Below are positions 14,760 through 21,333 of a DNA stretch of 21,333 nucleotides, in pieces. The stretch is taken from NCBI GenBank assembly GCA_964620595.1, contig CAZUHP010000053.1:1-21333 (forward strand). Direction: 5' to 3'. Below the pieces are notes generated by a model, which saw only the letters and a list, made by a program, of their open reading frames with translations, ran no database searches and had not been told where the DNA came from. The stretch's first letter is position 1, and each line of letters opens with the position of its first letter. The DNA is from Desulfocarbo sp964620595. GTDB taxonomy: Bacteria > Desulfobacterota > Desulfarculia > Desulfarculales > Desulfarculaceae. The position numbers and the translations under genes were made by a program.

Positions 14760-15515
14760 CTACTCCCGCTCCGGCGCCAGTTCCTCCACCGCCGCGGCCA
14801 GGGCGGGCAGCACTTGGCTGGCACTGGCGTGGAACACATAGTCCGCCACCCCTTGGGACAGGGGGGTGGGCTCCAGGTTTATCTCCACCACCTTGGCCCC
14901 GGACTGCTTGGCCAAAAGGGGCAGGTGGCTGGCCGGAGCCACCACCGCCGAGGTGCCCACCACCAGCATCACCTGGCAGCCGCTGGCCAGGGCGAAGGCG
15001 GTCATGGCCGCCCGCTCGGGAATGGGCTCGCCAAAGAGCACCACGTCGGGCTTGATGAGCCCCCCGCAGCCGCAGCGGGGGGGCAGCTCGTTCATCATGA
15101 TCTCGTTGCGGCCCACCTGGCGGCCGCAGTCCAGGCAGCGCAGGCGGCGGCCCGAGCCGTGGAACTCCACCACGTGGCGGTTGCCCGCGGCCTGGTGCAG
15201 CCCGTCGATGTTCTGGGTGACCACCGAGGCCAGCCGGCCCAGGCGCTCCAGCTTGGCCAGGGCCTGGTGGGCCGGGTTGGGCCGGGCGCCCAGGAGGAGT
15301 TCCTCCAGCTCCACCAGCATGCCCCACACCTTGGCCGGGTCAGCCTGGAAGGCCTCCAGGGTGGCGTACTCCATGGGGTCGTAGCGTTCCCACAGGCCCT
15401 GGGAGCCGCGGAAGGCGGGGATGCCGCTTTCCACGCTTATGCCCGCCCCGGTGAGCGCTACCGTGGTCTCGGCCTTGGCCACCAGCCGGGCCACCTCCTC
15501 AATCCTGGCTTCCAC
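14760..15515 (-). CDS. cobB: NAD-dependent protein deacetylase (sirtuin, Sir2/CobB family)
   Basis: A 251-residue sirtuin that removes acyl groups from lysines using NAD. It shows TGAGIS (22-27), SGIPAFRGSQGLW, TQNIDGLH (100-107), the catalytic His119 in VEFHGS, a zinc site Cys127/Cys130/Cys148/Cys150 (CLDC and CGC), GGLIKPDVVLFGE, VVGTSAVV and EINLEPTPL. All catalytic and zinc residues are present. The Tyr/Arg pair that gives CobB/SIRT5 desuccinylase activity appears to be Leu67/Leu70 by my alignment from memory, favouring plain deacetylation. The start is GTG at 15515 with GAAAGGG 6 bases upstream. It precedes a GT4 gene and lies near two acetyltransferase-like genes (18050-19270), one of which could be its counterpart. 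Confidence 0.94.
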   Translation of the reverse strand: MEARIEEVARLVAKAETTVALTGAGISVESGIPAFRGSQGLWERYDPMEYATLEAFQADPAKVWGMLVELEELLLGARPNPAHQALAKLERLGRLASVVTQNIDGLHQAAGNRHVVEFHGSGRRLRCLDCGRQVGRNEIMMNELPPRCGCGGLIKPDVVLFGEPIPERAAMTAFALASGCQVMLVVGTSAVVAPASHLPLLAKQSGAKVVEINLEPTPLSQGVADYVFHASASQVLPALAAAVEELAPERE

Positions 15516-15627
15516 AAAACACCCTTTCGTGATAAACCTTGCAGCATAAGGAGTTTTTCGTAAGCCCCACTTTGTCCCATTGCGGCGGGTTTAGCAAGCC
15601 CCCCGTAGATATTTGAAGGAGTCAGCC

Positions 15628-16806
15628 ATGAGCGCCGAAGGGTCCCCGGTACCGCTTTTGGACCTCAAGGCCCAGTTCGCCGCCATCAGGGACGAGGTCA
15701 TGCCCCGAGTGGCCGAGGTGTTCGAGCAGCAGGCCTTTGTGCTGGGCCCCCACGTGGCCCGGGTGGAGGAGGAGTTGGCTCGCTACCTGGGGGTGCCCCA
15801 CGCCCTGGGCGTGTCCTCGGGCACCGATGCCCTGCTTCTTTCCCTCATGGCCTTGGGCGTGGGCCCGGGCCACGGGGTGGTGACCACCCCCTTCACCTTT
15901 TTCGCCACCGTGGGCTCCATCGTGCGGCTGGGCGCGGTGCCCCTGTTCGCGGACATAGACCCGGACACCTACAACCTGGACCCGGCCAAGGTGGAGGAAC
16001 TGCTGGCCCGCGGCGACCTGCCCGCCCGGCCCAAGGCCATGATCCCGGTGCATCTTTTCGGCCAGCCCGCGGACATGGGGCCCCTCATGGAGCTGGCCAA
16101 CCGCTACGGGCTCATGGTGGTGGAGGATGCGGCCCAGGCCATAGGCGCGGTCTATCCCCGTACAGACGGCGGGCGGCAGAACCTCGGCAGCATCGGCGAT
16201 ACCGGCTGCTTCTCCTTCTTCCCGTCCAAGAACCTGGGCGGCGCCGGCGACGGCGGGCTCATCACCTGCCGGGACGGCGAGCTGGCCGAGAAGCTGCGTT
16301 CCATGCGCACCCACGGCTCCCACCCCAAGGAAAAGTACCGCCACCTCTACGTGGGCGGCAACTTCCGCCTGGACGCGGTTCAGGCCGCGGTGATCAGCGC
16401 CAAGCTGCCCCACCTGGACAAGTGGAGCGCCGCCCGCCGGGCCAACGCCGCGGACTACGACCGCCTGTTCGCCCAGAGCGGGCTCCTGGACCGGGGACAG
16501 GTGTCGCTTCCCTTCCGGGCCTGGCCCGAGGTGGAGCAGAGCCACGTGTTCAACCAGTACGTGGTGCGGGTGCAGGACCGGGCCGGGCTCATGCGGCGGC
16601 TGGGCGAGGCCAAGATCGGGCACGCGGTGTACTACCCTACCCCCCTGCACCTGGCCGAGTGCTTTAGCAACCTGGGCTACCAGCCCGGCGACCTGCCGGT
16701 GGCGGAAAAGGCCGCGGCCGAGGTGCTGGCCCTGCCCATCTACCCAGAGTTGACCATGGAACAGAAAGAGCGGGTGGTGGAGGTGATCCGGGACTTCTAC
16801 GCCTGA
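15628..16806 (+). CDS. DegT/DnrJ/EryC1 sugar-nucleotide aminotransferase (WbpE/FdtB-like)
   Basis: A 392-residue PLP enzyme. Visible are VPLLDLKAQFAAIRDEV, FVLGPHVARVEEELARYLG, GVSSGTDALLLSL (phosphate site), VTTPFTFFATVGSI, VVEDAAQAIGA (Asp167) and the Schiff-base Lys201 in CFSFFPSKNLGGAGDGG, then RTHGS, YRHLYVGGNFRLDAVQAA and the GHAVYYPTPLHL C-terminal block. The FFPSKNLG..GDGG form and the LDL opening are typical of WbpE/WlbC and FdtB/QdtB C3 aminotransferases that act on 3-keto sugar nucleotides. GAAGGA is 7 bases before the ATG. It is a lone plus-strand gene between a sirtuin (divergent) and a GT4 gene (convergent, 10-base overlap). No matching dehydrogenase or ketoisomerase is in the window. 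It is only distantly similar to the aminotransferase at 5276. Confidence 0.92.
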   Translation: MSAEGSPVPLLDLKAQFAAIRDEVMPRVAEVFEQQAFVLGPHVARVEEELARYLGVPHALGVSSGTDALLLSLMALGVGPGHGVVTTPFTFFATVGSIVRLGAVPLFADIDPDTYNLDPAKVEELLARGDLPARPKAMIPVHLFGQPADMGPLMELANRYGLMVVEDAAQAIGAVYPRTDGGRQNLGSIGDTGCFSFFPSKNLGGAGDGGLITCRDGELAEKLRSMRTHGSHPKEKYRHLYVGGNFRLDAVQAAVISAKLPHLDKWSAARRANAADYDRLFAQSGLLDRGQVSLPFRAWPEVEQSHVFNQYVVRVQDRAGLMRRLGEAKIGHAVYYPTPLHLAECFSNLGYQPGDLPVAEKAAAEVLALPIYPELTMEQKERVVEVIRDFYA

Positions 16807-16829
16807 GCCCGGACGGCTTGCTCGTAGAG
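16795..16829. terminator. possible bidirectional hairpin at convergent gene ends
   Basis: TCTACG (16796-16801) pairs perfectly with CGTAGA (16823-16828), and inside it AGCC (16806-16809) pairs with GGCT (16815-16818) around a 5-base loop, with flanking G-T pairs. The structure straddles both stop codons of the convergent aminotransferase and GT4 genes. There is no U-tract on either side, so termination is uncertain. Confidence 0.35.
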
Positions 16830-18044
16830 CGCGGCCACGTCCTTCACCAGGCGCTCCCGGCCGTGTTCCCGGGCCACGTATTCCTGCAAGGCCCTGCCCA
16901 GCCTCTTGGCCCGGGCGGGGTCTTCCATGAGCCAGGCCAGCCCGGCGGCCAGACCCGCGGCGTCGCCGCTGGGGGCGGTCAGGCCCCGGCTGCGCAGGGT
17001 GAAGCCCGCCCGCTCCTCCCGGACCTCGCCCAATAGGTCCGGCACCCCGCCCACCGCGGTGGCCACCACCGGCAGGCCGCAGGCCCCGGCCTCCAGGATG
17101 GCCATGGGCGTGCCTTCGTTCAGGCTGGTGAGCATCAGCGCGTCCAGGCCCGGGAAGAAGGCCTCCGGGTCGGAGCGGTTGCCGGTGAACACCACCTTGT
17201 CCCCCACCCCCAGGGCTGCGGCCCGCTCCCCCAGCCGGGCCAGGTCCTCTCCGGCTCCGCCGCCGATGAGCACGAAGCGGCAGCGCTGGTACAACCCGGG
17301 CCGGACATGCTTCAGCCGGGCCGCGGTCTCCAGGAACAGGCCGTAGTTCTTCACCGGCGCCACCCGGCCCACCGCGCCGATGAGCAGCTCGTCCCCGGCC
17401 GCGCCCAGCTCGCGCCGGAAGCGCTGCCGGCCCGGGCCGGGGTCGGCAAAGGGCGCCTGGTCTATGCCCAGGGGCAGGGTGACGAACTGCCCGGCCCGGC
17501 CCACCCGGTAGATGCCATGTATCTCCTCGAACATACGGGGGCTGATGGCCACGATGCGCCAGGTGGCGCGCTTGGCCAGCATCCGCTCCAGAAAGAGGAA
17601 CAGCCTGGTCTTGGCCGGGCCGAAGTAGCCGTGGAACACGTGGCCGTGGAAGGTGTGCACGCAGCGGCAGCGGGGCCAGCCCCTCAGCCGGGCCTGCGGC
17701 CGGTAGAGCAACAGGGCCAGGCGGCCCAGGAAGCCGGCCTTGGCGGTGTGGGTGGCGATGAGGTGGGGGCGGAAGCGTTTCAGCTCGGCCAGGACGGCCC
17801 TCAGGGCGGCCAGGTCCCGGCCGGGCCGTATCTCCCGGCCCAGGGTGGGGATGAGCTGGTAGCGCACCCCCTGGGCCTGGAGCCAGGGGCCCATGTCGTC
17901 CTCGCCCTCGGGCACCGGACCGGCCAGGAGCCGCTGCTCGAAGCGGGCCGGGTCCAGGCCGGCCATGAGCCAGCCCACGTGCTTGGCCGGCCCGCCCACG
18001 TTGAGCCGGGCGATCAGGTTGAGGACGCGGATGGGCTCGGCCAT
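16797..18044 (-). CDS. family 4 glycosyltransferase
   Basis: A 415-residue GT-B enzyme. The N-terminal domain opens IRVLNLIARLNVGGPAKHV (GGPAKHV donor loop at about 17-23) with IATHTAKAGFLGRLA and VHTFHGHVFHGYF; the C-terminal domain has VTLPLGIDQAPFA, IGAVGRVAPVKNYGLFL, VVFTGNRSDPEAFFPGLDALMLTSLNEGTPMAILEAGACGLPVVA with the E-x7-E motif. The HTAKAGFLGR and HTFHGHVF motifs are common in GT4 proteins of exopolysaccharide clusters. GAGGA lies 9 bases before the ATG, inside a 5-base gap after the preceding gene, so it appears to be the last gene of the sucD run. Donor and acceptor sugars are unknown. The stop overlaps the convergent aminotransferase by 10 bases. Confidence 0.9.
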   Translation of the reverse strand: MAEPIRVLNLIARLNVGGPAKHVGWLMAGLDPARFEQRLLAGPVPEGEDDMGPWLQAQGVRYQLIPTLGREIRPGRDLAALRAVLAELKRFRPHLIATHTAKAGFLGRLALLLYRPQARLRGWPRCRCVHTFHGHVFHGYFGPAKTRLFLFLERMLAKRATWRIVAISPRMFEEIHGIYRVGRAGQFVTLPLGIDQAPFADPGPGRQRFRRELGAAGDELLIGAVGRVAPVKNYGLFLETAARLKHVRPGLYQRCRFVLIGGGAGEDLARLGERAAALGVGDKVVFTGNRSDPEAFFPGLDALMLTSLNEGTPMAILEAGACGLPVVATAVGGVPDLLGEVREERAGFTLRSRGLTAPSGDAAGLAAGLAWLMEDPARAKRLGRALQEYVAREHGRERLVKDVAALYEQAVRAQA

Positions 18045-18049
18045 GGGCT

Positions 18050-18679
18050 CTAATCCTCGGTGATGCCGAAGAGCAGGTTGGTGAAGCGTTTCTTGACCGG
18101 CGGCTCGATCTTCTCCCCGATCCGGGCCATGAACAGGTTCTCCGGCCGCAGGCCCACGTTGGGCTCATTGGTAGGGTATTGCCGGAACCCCAGGGGCTGC
18201 AAGAGGTGGATGATGGTGTCGCGGTAGGCCTGCACGTCCTTCTTGGTGTGGTCCAGGTCCCAGTGCCAGGAGTAGCCCACGATGTAGAGAATGCGCTCCT
18301 CGTTGTCCGGCTCCAGCACCACCATCTCCAGCATGGGCTTCATGAGCTTCATGTCGCGCCAGCCCCGCGCGTTCTCGCCGAACACCTCGTGCAGGAGGGG
18401 GGGCTGCATCTTGGCCCAGCGCTCGCCGGGCTGGGGCGGCCGCCGCACGCAGTAGCCCACCACGGTGGAGTCCTGGTGCACCGCCAGGCAGAGGTTGGCC
18501 TCCGGGTCGGCGGCTATCTCCGCCAGGCTCTCCCGGCTGGTGAGTATGGAGCGGTAGGAGGAGAAATGCCCGATGCCCGCGTCCAGTTCCCAGCCCTCCA
18601 GTTCCCGGGGGGTGACATAGCTGAGGATCTCGACCGTGCCCCGCGGGGTCTCCATTGACTGGTTTCGGCGCTGCGGCAT
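18050..18679 (-). CDS. uncharacterised protein, possibly a divergent GNAT acetyltransferase
   Basis: A 209-residue soluble protein I do not recognise firmly. The stretch NLCLAVHQDSTVVGYCVRRPP (about 62-82) looks like the central beta strands of a GNAT fold, and MVVLEPDNEERILYIVGYSWHW followed by a helix (YRDTIIHLLQPLGFRQYPTNEPN) could be motifs A and B, but the pyrophosphate-loop R/QxxGxG is absent. It lies 15 bases after a clear GNAT gene and 5 bases before a GT4 gene, so it is probably translated from the same transcript. The start is ATG 18679 or ATG 18655; neither has a strong ribosome site, and the residues between (RRNQS) are not informative. Function unknown; catalysis may be lost or of a different kind. 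Confidence 0.72.
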   Translation of the reverse strand: MPQRRNQSMETPRGTVEILSYVTPRELEGWELDAGIGHFSSYRSILTSRESLAEIAADPEANLCLAVHQDSTVVGYCVRRPPQPGERWAKMQPPLLHEVFGENARGWRDMKLMKPMLEMVVLEPDNEERILYIVGYSWHWDLDHTKKDVQAYRDTIIHLLQPLGFRQYPTNEPNVGLRPENLFMARIGEKIEPPVKKRFTNLLFGITED

Positions 18680-18694
18680 GGTGTGGCTTTATGG

Positions 18695-19270
18695 CTAGAA
18701 GTCGTCGTAGCCGCAGTGGATGCGCTTTACCATTATGGCCAGGTCGTAGTTGTTGCCCCTGCGGTCCTTGGCGTAGTCGGGCAGCACCGCCTGCTCGAAG
18801 AAGTCCAACTTGCGGGCGGCGCGGATGGCGCTGTCCTCCACGCCCTTGATGAACTCGGCCACCAGCATTTTGAGCCCCAGGTTGACCGACAGTTGGATCA
18901 GGTCCATCAGGAGGTAGGTGCCCAGGCGCTGGTTGCGGTAGGCGGGGTCCACCACCACCCGCAGCCGGGTGATGTGGCCCCGGGCGCCGGGGGGGTGGCG
19001 GTAGAGGGTGCCCTTGCCCACGATGGCGTCCTTCTGGCTAACCGCCACCACCGGCAGCACCAGGCGGGGGTCGTAACCCAGGATGCACTCGCGCACCACC
19101 TTCTCGTCGCTGACATCGTGCCACAGGTACCAGCGGTCCTCGTCGGAGAGCTGCCCGTAGAAGTCGAAGATCCTTTGCTCGTCCTCTTTGGGATCCAACA
19201 GACGCAGCCAGACCTCCTCACCATTTTTCAGGATGAGCGGGCGGGGATAACCGTGCTTGCTGGTAACCAT
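18695..19270 (-). CDS. GNAT-family acetyltransferase (Pat-like)
   Basis: A 191-residue GCN5-related N-acetyltransferase. The opening GEEVWLRLLDPKEDEQRIFDFYGQLSDED matches the Pat-type GNAT module, which in other bacteria stands alone or is fused to ADP-forming acyl-CoA synthetases. Motif A is ITRLRVVVDPAYRNQRLGTYLLMDLI, giving the CoA-binding R-x-x-R-x-G in place of the usual RxxGxG. The DFFEQAVLPDYAKD end is the typical C-terminal strand and helix. Pat enzymes acetylate lysines of metabolic enzymes; here the substrate is unknown. GGGAGG is 6 bases before the ATG. It sits 16 bases after a GAPDH-like gene and upstream of the unknown 209-residue gene. A sirtuin, the expected reversing enzyme, is about 3.2 kb away. 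Confidence 0.86.
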   Translation of the reverse strand: MVTSKHGYPRPLILKNGEEVWLRLLDPKEDEQRIFDFYGQLSDEDRWYLWHDVSDEKVVRECILGYDPRLVLPVVAVSQKDAIVGKGTLYRHPPGARGHITRLRVVVDPAYRNQRLGTYLLMDLIQLSVNLGLKMLVAEFIKGVEDSAIRAARKLDFFEQAVLPDYAKDRRGNNYDLAIMVKRIHCGYDDF

Positions 19271-19286
19271 GGGGGGCCTCCCAGGC

Positions 19287-20327
19287 TCAGTCCAGATGGC
19301 GGTCGATCACCTCCAGGGTATCGGCCACCCTCTGGCAGTAGGCATACTCGTTGTCGTGCCAGATGAGCACGCGCAACAGGGAACCAGTCAGGGCAAGCCA
19401 GTTGAGATCGAGCACAGATGAATGAGGGTTGCCGGCAAAGTCGGCCGCCGGGCGGGAGTATCCCATTATCCCCCGCTCCAGGGCCAGCACGCCGGCCAGC
19501 TTGTCCACGGCCGCAGCCTCCAGCACGCCGACCACTTCCTCCACCGCGGCCGGCGGCCGCGCCAGCACCACGTCGGCGCAGAGTGCGTTCACGATGGCGG
19601 TGGGCACCCGCAGGCTCATGGACACCAGCCGGCCCGCCAGGTGGGGGAGCACCTGGGCGGTGGTGCGGGCCACCTCGCTGGGCACCGGCCGTACCGTGAG
19701 GCCGGAGCGGCCGGCCGTGAAGTTGGGGGCCGGTCCGTCCAACAGGGTGTCGCCGGAGAGCGCGGGGTGCACCGTGAGCAGCGAGGCGCGCTCCAGGCCG
19801 AAGGCCTGGTCCAGCACCATGAGCACCGGGGCCGCCGCGTTGGCCGTGCAGGTGCTGCAGGACACCACGTGGTGCGCCGCCGGGTCGTAGGTGTGCAGGT
19901 TCACCCCCTTGACCAGGGTGGCCTGGGCCCGGGCCTCGGAGCGGGTGATGACCACCTTGTCCACGGCCCGGCCGGCCATGCCCGCCGCCGCCGCCACCGA
20001 GGCCTCGTCGCCCGAGGCCTCCACCAGCACCCGCACCCCGTGGCCCGGCCAGTCCACCTCCCCGGGGCGCCCCCCGAACACCACCGGCACCTCGCGGCCG
20101 TCCAGGACCAGGCTGGTGCCCCGGGCCGAGACCTTTGCCGGGAAGGGGCCGGCCGCGCTGTCCGCGGCCAGGAGGTAGGCCAGGTTGGCGGTGAGCTGGC
20201 GGGGGTCCCTGCCGCCGGGGTTTATCTCGGCGATCACCTTGAGGCGTTCACCCTGGCCGCGTTCCCACAGGGCGCGCAGCAATCCGCGGCCCACCCTGCC
20301 GAAGCCTATGAGCCCAATGCCGGCCAT
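19287..20327 (-). CDS. divergent glyceraldehyde-3-phosphate dehydrogenase-like protein
   Basis: A 346-residue protein with the GAPDH layout: Rossmann start IGLIGFGRVGRGLLRAL (4-20), YLLAADSAAG (51-60), the catalytic cysteine in SCSTCTAN (Cys160), TVH with His187, RVPT (Arg240) and IWHDNEYAY (322-330). It departs from true GAPDH: the INDxxD coenzyme-binding segment is INPGGRDP, the RRARAAA block is TAGRSG, and the PTSTGAA phosphate-site motif is PVPSEVA. It should be an NAD(P)-dependent aldehyde dehydrogenase acting through a thioester, but glyceraldehyde 3-phosphate may not be the substrate. ATG 20327 begins the Rossmann fold; no close ribosome site is seen, and translation may be coupled to sucD 20 bases upstream. 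An acetyltransferase gene follows after 16 bases. Confidence 0.83.
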   Translation of the reverse strand: MAGIGLIGFGRVGRGLLRALWERGQGERLKVIAEINPGGRDPRQLTANLAYLLAADSAAGPFPAKVSARGTSLVLDGREVPVVFGGRPGEVDWPGHGVRVLVEASGDEASVAAAAGMAGRAVDKVVITRSEARAQATLVKGVNLHTYDPAAHHVVSCSTCTANAAAPVLMVLDQAFGLERASLLTVHPALSGDTLLDGPAPNFTAGRSGLTVRPVPSEVARTTAQVLPHLAGRLVSMSLRVPTAIVNALCADVVLARPPAAVEEVVGVLEAAAVDKLAGVLALERGIMGYSRPAADFAGNPHSSVLDLNWLALTGSLLRVLIWHDNEYAYCQRVADTLEVIDRHLD

Positions 20328-20347
20328 GCCGAGCCGCCCGCCTCCCC

Positions 20348-21220
<873 letters not shown>

Positions 21221-21245
21221 GGTCCTTCTCCCTAGAGAAACGGGA

Positions 21246-21311
21246 CACGGGAAAAGACCCGCTTTGAACAGGGCATGGCGCCCCCCGCGCGCGGTCCTGC
21301 GTAGTCCCGTG
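21246..21311. repeat. spaced 7-base inverted repeat upstream of sucD
   Basis: CACGGGA (21246-21252) and TCCCGTG (21305-21311) are perfect inverted copies separated by 52 bases, in the non-coding stretch just upstream of sucD. A 4-base stem (CGGG-aaaaga-CCCG) lies at its left arm. It might be a regulator site or structured leader, or chance in GC-rich DNA. Confidence 0.2.
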
Positions 21312-21333
21312 AAAAAAGCTTATGATGCCGCCC

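Noticed and set aside
15622..18168. 848-codon minus-strand open frame
   Set aside because: Out-of-frame reading of the GT4 gene plus the antisense of the aminotransferase; no recognisable protein.
21221..21333. End of a sucC gene upstream of sucD
   Set aside because: Only a few codons could be fitted before an in-frame TAA near 21320; nothing resembling the SucC C-terminus is visible.

Overview
The window looks like part of a surface-polysaccharide / lipid-linked glycan region from a very GC-rich Gram-negative bacterium. Most genes are about 70% GC by eye. A Desulfobacterota-like (Desulfarculales-type) host is my guess from gene content (heptose pathway, APS kinase, Pat-like acetyltransferase beside a succinyl-CoA ligase subunit), but nothing in the window fixes the taxonomy. 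I see 18 protein-coding genes, tightly packed, and no tRNA, rRNA, CRISPR array, transposase or phage gene. There is no gene-free stretch longer than about 210 bases. Because of the high GC, long antisense frames lie over most genes; these are not real.

Layout. (1) 128-5065, minus strand: an apparent operon of a GT-C membrane glycosyltransferase, HddA-type heptose-7-phosphate kinase, GmhA-like sedoheptulose-7-phosphate isomerase, GmhB-like phosphatase, a small (TalC/FSA-type) transaldolase and an APS kinase (cysC). The middle genes make up the GDP-D-glycero-D-manno-heptose route up to heptose 1-phosphate; the expected guanylyltransferase HddC is not in the window. The cysC end (about 1-760) has clearly lower GC (about 50%) than the rest. 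(2) 5276-8378, plus strand: a three-gene unit of a DegT-type sugar aminotransferase, a GT2 glycosyltransferase and a second GT-C glycosyltransferase, resembling the ArnB/ArnC/ArnT order. (3) 8375-11086, minus strand: AsnB-type glutamine amidotransferase followed by a polyprenyl-phosphate-type GT2. (4) 11274-13646, plus strand: a 790-residue multi-spanning GT-C-like protein, divergent from asnB with recognisable promoters between them. (5) 13505-15515, minus strand: a sirtuin and a GT4 glycosyltransferase. (6) 15628-16806, plus strand: a second DegT/WbpE-like aminotransferase. (7) 16797-21220, minus strand: sucD, a divergent GAPDH-like gene, a Pat-like GNAT acetyltransferase, a second possible acetyltransferase-like protein and a GT4 glycosyltransferase, with gaps of only 5-20 bases.

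How they may work together (inference): the heptose and aminosugar genes make activated sugars, the GT2/GT4 enzymes build a lipid-linked glycan on the cytoplasmic side, and the three GT-C proteins transfer polyprenyl-linked sugars on the periplasmic side. The right end mixes central metabolism (SucD, GAPDH-like) with acyl-transfer genes (GNATs) and, two genes away, a sirtuin deacylase, which is an unusual neighbourhood for glycosyltransferases. All three plus-to-minus convergent junctions are overlapping gene ends (4, 142 and 10 bases).
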